This document shows positions 57,785 through 64,000 of a DNA stretch of 64,000 bases, one piece after another. Each line of letters opens with the position of its first letter. Position 1 is the first letter of the stretch. The stretch is taken from NCBI GenBank assembly GCA_020465985.1, contig JAANYP010001162.1, positions 20,870 to 84,869 on the forward strand, written 5' to 3'. This stretch comes from Centrapalus pauciflorus (lineage: Eukaryota; Streptophyta; Magnoliopsida; Asterales; Asteraceae). The notes beneath the pieces were generated by a model that was given only the letters and a program-made list of their open reading frames with translations, was not told where the DNA came from and searched no databases. The position numbers and the translations under genes are program-made.

Positions 57785-60700
57785 TCATTCGACAGGGGGT
57801 GGCATCCCTTCTTTGAATCTTTTTAAAAGTTCTTCCCTTGTTTCTTCATGTTCTTCAAGTTCAGCTGTAAGAAACATAAAGTTAGAACTTTGGAGCTCAC
57901 CTCTGTCATAAAATCCTTTCAGCTCTTCCCAGACAGCTGCTCTCCATTGGCTGGACTGACTGAAGGAGGTGGCAATTCTGAAGGCTGCAAGCTGCTTAAG
58001 ACCAACTTTGTGTAGGTCAGAAGCTCTTTGAAAACATTTCTTCTGAGATAAGGGATCCACAAAAAATGCCCCTAACTCAGGCTCTTCAATCACTTTGCCA
58101 TCTTCAAATTCAACTCCTTCAGGCAGGCTGTGGTCAACTCCTTTAATTTCCACAGCATAATCTCCTTGTTCAATCATCATAAGGAGTTCTTCCAGCTCTG
58201 AATCTCTCTTTTTCCTTCTGGCCTTGATTTTAGGGGATGTCACAGAGACACCCTCTTTGACTTCTTTAGGGATCAGGCCCAACTCACTCACTCTCTCCAT
58301 CAGCTTCTTTATGTATGCCCTGATAGTCTTAGCCGTTTCTGACTTAGACTGGCTCAGGGCAACTGCCAGTTCCACCCATTCCCTGTAACCCATTTGAGCC
58401 ACATCAGCGTGATCATATGATTCCAATTCAGGGCCTGTTGCACCCATCCTTGTGATCTGAAGTTTCCACTGAGTGCCTTTTCTTGATATGGGAACAGCTT
58501 TGACAATTCCTTCCTTGGCCAGCCTTCTAGTAGCAACATCATGAAATTTCTTTTTGGCCAAGTTGTCAAAATGGAATTTGGCTCTGGCAGAAGGTACTGT
58601 TGATTTGGTCACTGAGACCTGAGTACCTTTTTCCACTTCCTTCCCTTTTTCTCCTGCTGATTGCTTGGCAGCTTCCATTATTTTCTTTTGCACCTCCAAG
58701 GTAGACATTTTTATTTTCTTTGCTTCTTGGAGGGCAAGAGACTTAGCAGCTTTGGCAGATTGTTCTTCTTTTCTTAACTCTTCCAGAGCCTTAAGTTGTT
58801 CTTCCCTAAACTCAAAGTATTTGTGCATAGGGAGGCCCATCTCTTTGGCTCTGGCTTTGTGAAACTGAGTTTCTGCCTGTTTCTGCTCAATAGGATCCAC
58901 CGCTGCCTTTTCTTTTCCTTTAGCTGCTGCTTTAGGGACAGCAGCTTCAGGAATACTTTCTTCTTCTTCTTCTTCTTCTTTTTCCTCTGAAAGAATAAGG
59001 TGCCTCCTTTTGCTGCTAGGCCTGTCCTCAGGAATGACTTCCTCCCCCTTAGACTGAGCAGGGTTTTGAGAGCCAGCCTGAGTAGGCATAGCAGCTTGGG
59101 AAGCACCTTCAGCTGCACCTGTTTCTGCTGGTTGATCAGTTTGGGTTGCAGACACTGGTATCTCCTTAGGAGAAGGAATCTTCTCCCCCTTAGACTTAGT
59201 CTTCGAGGCAGATGATTTCTCCCCCTTTGAAGGAGATGATGCAGCGACTTCAACCCCTGGTCTGCCTGAAGACACAAAGTCAGCAGGCTTGCCAGCAGGT
59301 TTGGGAGGTTTAGGACCAACAAGGCTGTTCACTAAGTAAGCCAAGTTGTCCTTCACCTCACCAAGCTGGGAAAGACAGTTTTGAAGAGAAGAAGAATGGG
59401 AATCAGCAAAAGTGGTCAGCTTAACAATGTTGTCTCTATCAGAAGCTGTGAACAACAAACTTTGGAGCTGTGCAAGATGAAGTTCAAGAGAATCTTGCAC
59501 ATCAGCAAGGTTTGATGACACAGAATTTGATAGAGAACCTATAAGAGTGTTCAGGCTGGCCAATGTGGAAGGAATGGTAGTATTACAGGAAGTGAGGAGA
59601 GAGGACAGCTGTTGAGAAATAGCTGTCATAGAGGACACAGAGTCCTGTTGTGAGGAGAGGATAGAGGAAAGAGAGTTGGTTACATTTTGCAGCTGTGCAG
59701 TGAGTGCAAGCAGCTGTGGAGAGTGGTCAGCTTGTGGAGTAACTGGGAAGGATTCTTTAAACGTATCAAAGAATCCTTTGAGCTGCTCAGACACAGAGTC
59801 TGAGATTATGGATGGTAGGGAGTGCATGGTATGTTCCAAAGAACCAACTTTGTTGGTCAGCAATGAAAGCTGATCCTTCAAAGGCAGGTCTTTGGGAGAT
59901 GGTGGTGTATGGGTGGACTGTTTGGAGTGAGTAGATGGAGAAGATGATGATGAGGCTGGTGTTTGAGGATGAGAGGGAGAAGGAAGAGAAACTTTGGACA
60001 ATAGTTCCATAGCCTGGGCAAAAGTAAGGTGGCCCAGGTTAGAGGGATCAAGGGGTCCTTCAGCAGCGGCTGTAGCTGCATCATTAGGAGAAGGAGATGA
60101 TGTTTGGGGCCTCTCAGATGCTGCTTGTGTTGCAGCACCCTCATGAAGACCAGTGGTGGTGCCCTCTGCAGTGCCTTGGTCTAAAGGCACCTCATCATGG
60201 GGAGATGGGATATGCATTTCAACATCAGCAGTGGTGAAACCTGCTGATGGAATTTGCATTGAGGGATCAGCCTCACCAGAGGGATGGTATGATCCCTGAG
60301 GTTCATCAGCTTGTGTTGTTGGTCCCTCAGCAGCTGTTTGATGTTGAACAGCTGAATCATGGGGAACAGAAGTTTGAGGCTGAGCTGCTGATTGGTCTAT
60401 ATCAGCAGCGTGGGCACCTCGTGCAGACTCAGGGTGTAAGGAGATATGAGTGGGGGACAGTGTGGACTCAGTGTGGAGCGGAGAGGGCTCCTGTCTTTCA
60501 ATATCCTCAGCCTGTTGGGAGGCTGGGATAGTTGATGTGGGTATCTCCATTGGTACAACTGGTTCCTGTTGGGAGGAACCAGAGGGTCTAGGCTGACTCA
60601 AGGGTGACTCAGGCTGGAGTGAAGCAGGCTCCAAATGAGCTGAACCTTCTCCCAAAATAGGAGAGGCAGCTTGGGTTGCTTCTTTTACAACTGAACCCTG

Positions 60701-61951
60701 TTGAGAGGGAACAGAGGAGACTGTTTTCTGGGCTAGTTTCTTTTTGGCTAAGGATTTTCTTTGATAACGAATGGATGAAGTGGGTGATTGTGGAGAGGAG
60801 AGGGGATCTGTTTGGACTGGATGGAAGACTGGGTCAGGAACAGTGGGGCTGGACTGTTCCATAGTCTCTTGTGCCACAGAGGCACCAGCCACAAAGGCTT
60901 CAGGCTCAACAAATGAGCCAGGGTGAGGAATCTGCTCTTCCTCAGCCACAGAGGCTAAGGGAGCAGACTCAGCTTGAGCTGTTTTGGCCTTCTTTTTAGC
61001 AGGCCCAGCTTCAGCTGCCAAGGTCCTTTTTACCAACTTAGACCTGGCTTTGGATTTTCCACCGGGAGCAGCAGTGACTGGATCCACCCTCACAGCAGAG
61101 GGTCCTTCCACTAAACCCAACAGACTCCTCATTGGTGTTGAGAGAGGAGGCTCATTTTCCAGTACAGGAGTATGAAACACCCTATTCCCTATCACAGGGA
61201 ATGCAGCAGTTTTAAGTAGGGGTTGAGAGTGATATAGATGCTCACCACAGTCATGGCAGAAGATGAGACTCAGGAACCTGGGATATCTGACAGCTGCTGG
61301 TCTTGTCTCTTGTTGTACCAGGTTTCTCATGTTCAAGAAGATCCATTTTGCCATGTCAAGTGTAGTCCCATCCACCAGCTGAAGGACTATCGGCACTTCA
61401 TCTCTACTAAGTTGGTCAAAGGAACCAACCTTGCTGCTGAACGACATTGCCACAGAGGCAAATAAGAAGTTGTAAGTAGGTGATAACTCCTTCCTGTACA
61501 AAGTAGCTCCAACCTTGGGTTCTGCCACACCACAGAAGCGTAGCAGATTGCCCATTTGCTCATTTTCAGGCTGAGGGAGATCATAGGTCTCAGCCACTGG
61601 AAGATGAAGAACTTCCCTCAAAAGATCGACTGTAATCTCAATGGTTTGAGTCCCATTGAGAATAGTACCTCTGATAACCTTAGTGTTTGGATTGTAGGAG
61701 CAGGTATACCAGAACTCGTATACCATCTCCTGGTACAGGACACCAGGAGATGCAGTCAGGGCATAGTTCAACGGATGAACTTGCAGAAATTCCACCATTT
61801 GATCGTAACCCTTCCCCACATAGTTTTTGGGGATTGTGAGGTTTGCTATGTAGTTGGTGGGTTTCAGGGTCAGCATCGTGGTGACAGAAGGATGTTTAAC
61901 AACATCCTCACCAACGAAAACTGGCAGAAAGGGATTGGGTCTGTGAGCCAT
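57785..61951 (-). CDS. Element G additional (env-like) protein, 1388 aa, intact
   Basis: Start set at MAHRPNPFLPVF because F shares it; the frame is open a further 12 codons upstream. Residues about 1-290: a folded N-terminal module with VEFLQVHPLNYALT, EFWYTC, VDLLREVLHLP and RYPRFLSLIFCHDC; related sequences occur in the aORFs of B and E. About 290-690: Pro/Ser/Gln/Thr-rich, probably disordered. About 690-860: long amphipathic, Leu- and Ser-rich helices (likely coiled coil). About 900-1060: Lys/Ser-rich with SKGEK repeats and an EEKEEEEEE run. About 1150-1388: C-terminal module (WKLQITRMG...), a basic RRKKR stretch and acidic helices. No signal peptide or clear membrane span, so 'env' is only a label. 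No stop in 1388 codons. Confidence 0.85.
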   Translation of the reverse strand: MAHRPNPFLPVFVGEDVVKHPSVTTMLTLKPTNYIANLTIPKNYVGKGYDQMVEFLQVHPLNYALTASPGVLYQEMVYEFWYTCSYNPNTKVIRGTILNGTQTIEITVDLLREVLHLPVAETYDLPQPENEQMGNLLRFCGVAEPKVGATLYRKELSPTYNFLFASVAMSFSSKVGSFDQLSRDEVPIVLQLVDGTTLDMAKWIFLNMRNLVQQETRPAAVRYPRFLSLIFCHDCGEHLYHSQPLLKTAAFPVIGNRVFHTPVLENEPPLSTPMRSLLGLVEGPSAVRVDPVTAAPGGKSKARSKLVKRTLAAEAGPAKKKAKTAQAESAPLASVAEEEQIPHPGSFVEPEAFVAGASVAQETMEQSSPTVPDPVFHPVQTDPLSSPQSPTSSIRYQRKSLAKKKLAQKTVSSVPSQQGSVVKEATQAASPILGEGSAHLEPASLQPESPLSQPRPSGSSQQEPVVPMEIPTSTIPASQQAEDIERQEPSPLHTESTLSPTHISLHPESARGAHAADIDQSAAQPQTSVPHDSAVQHQTAAEGPTTQADEPQGSYHPSGEADPSMQIPSAGFTTADVEMHIPSPHDEVPLDQGTAEGTTTGLHEGAATQAASERPQTSSPSPNDAATAAAEGPLDPSNLGHLTFAQAMELLSKVSLPSPSHPQTPASSSSSPSTHSKQSTHTPPSPKDLPLKDQLSLLTNKVGSLEHTMHSLPSIISDSVSEQLKGFFDTFKESFPVTPQADHSPQLLALTAQLQNVTNSLSSILSSQQDSVSSMTAISQQLSSLLTSCNTTIPSTLASLNTLIGSLSNSVSSNLADVQDSLELHLAQLQSLLFTASDRDNIVKLTTFADSHSSSLQNCLSQLGEVKDNLAYLVNSLVGPKPPKPAGKPADFVSSGRPGVEVAASSPSKGEKSSASKTKSKGEKIPSPKEIPVSATQTDQPAETGAAEGASQAAMPTQAGSQNPAQSKGEEVIPEDRPSSKRRHLILSEEKEEEEEEESIPEAAVPKAAAKGKEKAAVDPIEQKQAETQFHKARAKEMGLPMHKYFEFREEQLKALEELRKEEQSAKAAKSLALQEAKKIKMSTLEVQKKIMEAAKQSAGEKGKEVEKGTQVSVTKSTVPSARAKFHFDNLAKKKFHDVATRRLAKEGIVKAVPISRKGTQWKLQITRMGATGPELESYDHADVAQMGYREWVELAVALSQSKSETAKTIRAYIKKLMERVSELGLIPKEVKEGVSVTSPKIKARRKKRDSELEELLMMIEQGDYAVEIKGVDHSLPEGVEFEDGKVIEEPELGAFFVDPLSQKKCFQRASDLHKVGLKQLAAFRIATSFSQSSQWRAAVWEELKGFYDRGELQSSNFMFLTAELEEHEETREELLKRFKEGMPPPVE

Positions 61952-62057
61952 TTGGGAAATTTGAAGGTTTGAGGAAGCAAAAGACACTTAGTCGATTTTA
62001 GGGTTCTTGAGAATTTCTGGGAATGATGAGGAAGACGAAGATGAAACAAGATGGTGG

Positions 62058-62066
62058 TATTTATAG
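62058..62066 (-). promoter_or_regulatory. Internal TATA box for element G aORF
   Basis: TATTTATAG on the plus strand gives CTATAAATA (within TCCTATAAATACC) on the minus strand, 114 bases before the MAH start codon. Conserved in F. Confidence 0.6.
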
Positions 62067-62284
62067 GATTTTGAATGGTCGTGTGCATGAGAGAGAAAAG
62101 ATTTGGGCGGTTTGATTTGAAATGTTTGTTAACGGAAAACGGAACGGTTGTCCATGTCAGAAACATTGTCAGACCCCTTGACCTTTTTGATCACTAACAC
62201 ACGTAACATACATTATCCGCAGTAATTAAGTTAAATAAAACATAATTTAAGAAACTTAATTATGAAGAAAGGTAATTAAACTGT

Positions 62285-62640
62285 TGGTCTACGCTGATGG
62301 TCAAACCTGTGATGATCAGGGTCAACAAGGTTCTCAGTCTTCAAGCTGTTCTTCCTTCAAACTGTTCCTTCAGCCTGCTTTCCTTTGTGAGAACAGGTTG
62401 AGTTCAATAGATGAACAGGTTACAGTGTGAAGAAGTGAACAGGTTGAAGACTGAACCATCAGAGCAGGCTGGACGAATAAACAGGTTAAACTGTTTTTGT
62501 TCAGCTTGTTGTATGTTCAAGCTGTTCAAGTTTTTCAAACAGATGACTAAGTACAGAACATGTATAACCTGTTCTGTCTAAGCTGTTCAGAGAAACTTGA
62601 GCAGTGTGAGACATACAAATTATTAGACCGTTGAGAGACA
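62285..62640. repeat. GAACAGGTT / AAGCTGTTC array in element G spacer
   Basis: At least twelve words such as GAACAGGTT, CAAGCTGTTC, TTCAGCCTG and AAACAGGTT in 350 bp between pol and aORF. The same vocabulary occurs in the LTR of G and in F. Confidence 0.78.
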
Positions 62641-62641
62641 C

Positions 62642-64000
62642 TTAGTCACTCTTGTTTAACATGCCCAGCTTGCTGACAAGGTAATTAAACCTTGTTTCAT
62701 CCAGAGGTTTGGTGAAAATGTCTGCAAGCTGTTCATTTGTGGAAATAAAACTTACCTCCACATTACCTTTTTGGATGTGATCCCTGATGAAGTGATGTCT
62801 GACTTCAATATGCTTTGTTCTTGAGTGAAATACTGGATTGTTGGAGATGGCTATGGCACTTGTGTTATCACACAGAATAGGAGTTTTCCTATACACAAGC
62901 CCATAGTCTTCAAGCTGATGCTGAATCCACAGAATCTGCCCACAGCAGCTTCCAGCAGCAATGTATTCAGCTTCAGCAGTAGAAGTGGACACTGAGTTCT
63001 GCTTCTTGCTACTCCAACTGATCAACTTTCCACCAAGGAGTTGACATCCACCTGTTGTGCTTTTCCTGTCTAACCTGCAGCCTGCAAAATCGGAATCTGA
63101 ATAACCTGTTAGTTCAAGGCTTGAGTCTTTGGGATACCAAAGACCCAAACCTGGAGTACCCTTCAGGTATCTGAAGATTCTTTTAACAGCAGCTAGATGT
63201 GATTCCTTTGGATCAGCTTGGAACCTAGCACATAAACAGGTGGCAAACATAATATCAGGTCTACTAGCAGTCAAGTATAGCAAGCTCCCAATCATGCCTC
63301 TGTAAGCTGTTACTGAAACAGCTTTGCCACTGGCATCAGCATCCAATTTTACATTGGTTTCCATTGGGGTTTTAATAGGAGAACTTTGATCAAATTTGAA
63401 CTTTTTCAAAAGATCTAACGTGTACTTTCTTTGATTTATAAAAATTCCAGTTGAGGTTTGTTTAACCTGTAATCCTAAAAAGAAAGTTAGTTCTCCCATC
63501 ATACTCATTTCATACTTAGATTTCATGAGTAATGAAAAATTCTTGCATAACTGCTCATTAGTAGAACCAAATATTATGTCATCCACATAAATTTGAACAA
63601 GCATAATATCAGACTTCACTTTCTTTATGAACAGTGTGGTATCTACTTTACCTCTGGAGTACCCATTGCTCATAAGGAATTCAGTAAGAGTGTCATACCA
63701 GGCTCTAGGGGCTTGTTTGAGACCATAGAGAGCTTTGTCCAACTTATAGACAAAACCTGGGTGTTGTTCATTTTCAAAACCTGGAGGCTGCTTGACATAT
63801 ACTTCTTCTTGCAGCTTCCCATTCAAAAATGCACTCTTCACATCCATTTGAAATACCTTAATGCTCTTATGAGCAGCATAGGCTAGATACAAACGAATTG
63901 CTTCTAGCCTGGCCACAGGAGCAAATGTCTCATCATAGTCAATTCCTTCCTCCTGTCTATAACCCTGAGTAACCAGTCTTGCCTTATTTCTAATGACATG
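62642..64000 (-). CDS. Element G pol, RT and RNase H part, partial at window edge
   Basis: Open from the right edge to the stop. RT: YDETFAPVARLEAI, QMDVKSAFLNGKLQEEV, LYGLKQAPRAWYDTL, YVDDIIFGSTNEQ (catalytic Asp pair intact), MGELTFFLGLQVKQ. RNase H: YSDSDFAGCRLDRKST, STAEAEYIAAGSCCGQ, DNTSAIAI and RHHFIRDH, then LADIFTKPLDE and the end GMLNKSD. No damage seen over 453 codons. The upstream protease and integrase lie outside the window. Confidence 0.93.
   Translation of the reverse strand, partial: HVIRNKARLVTQGYRQEEGIDYDETFAPVARLEAIRLYLAYAAHKSIKVFQMDVKSAFLNGKLQEEVYVKQPPGFENEQHPGFVYKLDKALYGLKQAPRAWYDTLTEFLMSNGYSRGKVDTTLFIKKVKSDIMLVQIYVDDIIFGSTNEQLCKNFSLLMKSKYEMSMMGELTFFLGLQVKQTSTGIFINQRKYTLDLLKKFKFDQSSPIKTPMETNVKLDADASGKAVSVTAYRGMIGSLLYLTASRPDIMFATCLCARFQADPKESHLAAVKRIFRYLKGTPGLGLWYPKDSSLELTGYSDSDFAGCRLDRKSTTGGCQLLGGKLISWSSKKQNSVSTSTAEAEYIAAGSCCGQILWIQHQLEDYGLVYRKTPILCDNTSAIAISNNPVFHSRTKHIEVRHHFIRDHIQKGNVEVSFISTNEQLADIFTKPLDETRFNYLVSKLGMLNKSD

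Larger units (their letters stand above)
56295..64000 (-). mobile_element. Element G: young Sirevirus-type copia element, 5' part outside the window
   Basis: On the minus strand, from the right edge: RT and RNase H (open), spacer with TATA box, intact 1388-codon aORF, purine tract, 3' LTR. It belongs to the same family as F and is inserted in F's aORF at 56294/56295. The five bases before the LTR, CTATG, are the predicted target duplication. Gag, most of pol and the 5' LTR lie right of the window. Confidence 0.9.

Noticed and set aside
58774..59322. Frame overlapping the G aORF on the same strand, Leu/Arg-rich
   Set aside because: Shadow of the Lys/Ser-rich aORF in another frame; no known domain.

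Overview
The window is plant nuclear DNA, AT-rich and packed with LTR retrotransposons. I see no intact host gene. The polyproteins (DSG-type protease, GAG-pre-integrase, DDE integrase, YVDDI reverse transcriptase, RNase H), the initiator-Met-tRNA primer sites (TGGTATCAGAG) and a chromodomain integrase are typical of angiosperms. The element families most resemble those of asterids such as Asteraceae; that is an inference from protein style, not a species call.

Layout. Element A (1-2714, +): 3' end of a Ty1/copia element with a broken additional ORF and a 3' LTR, inserted beside a minus-strand LTR of an older element Z (2751-3154). 3155-5029: intergenic sequence with a MITE-like unit, a possible lone exon and a fragment of another LTR. 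Element C (5030-26002, -): a decayed Ty3/gypsy chromovirus with about 2.4-kb LTRs. Its left LTR is split by element B (6435-19028, -), a 12.6-kb copia element with matching LTRs and a TATAA target duplication. Its right LTR is cut by element D (from 26003, +). D (26003 to about 34120, +) has a 5' LTR, gag and pol but stops abruptly in RNase H, where it meets the additional ORF of element E (about 34120-47577, -). E's pol is split by a solo LTR of the C family (39562-41986, TSD CTTCT). 47578-48326: intergenic, with a (TA)n(GA)n tract and a last-exon relic of a Myb/SANT-like gene. Element F (48327-56294, +) is a decayed copia element, and a young sister copy G (56295 to the right edge, -) is inserted in F's additional ORF.

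The copia elements look like the Sirevirus (Maximus) lineage: gag-pol followed by a long spacer and an additional, env-like ORF (aORF). Four points recur. (1) The aORFs of families B, E and F/G share N-terminal sequence modules, and A, B and G share a C-terminal one. (2) In B, E and F/G the spacer before the aORF holds promoter-like sequence; in E it also has three GGCCCA site II boxes and a well-formed 5'-UTR intron, so the aORF may be its own transcription unit. (3) Each family has its own short repeated word (B: AAGTTCGAA; D: TTCGGACC/ATCCGAA; E: ACTCGAAT; F/G: GAACAGSTT), crowded in the LTR or gag leader and, where visible, again in the aORF leader. (4) B carries three tandem hairpins with a compensating stem change between pol and aORF. 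Other notable structures are an inversion between two (TA)n tracts in one LTR of C and two independent insertions at nearly the same base of C's two LTRs.

Most coding regions are dead (frameshifts, stops, lost catalytic residues). The exceptions are G (intact 1388-codon aORF and an open RT-RNase H frame) and D, whose gag-pol is open apart from one frame change and two stops. All alignments here were made by eye.
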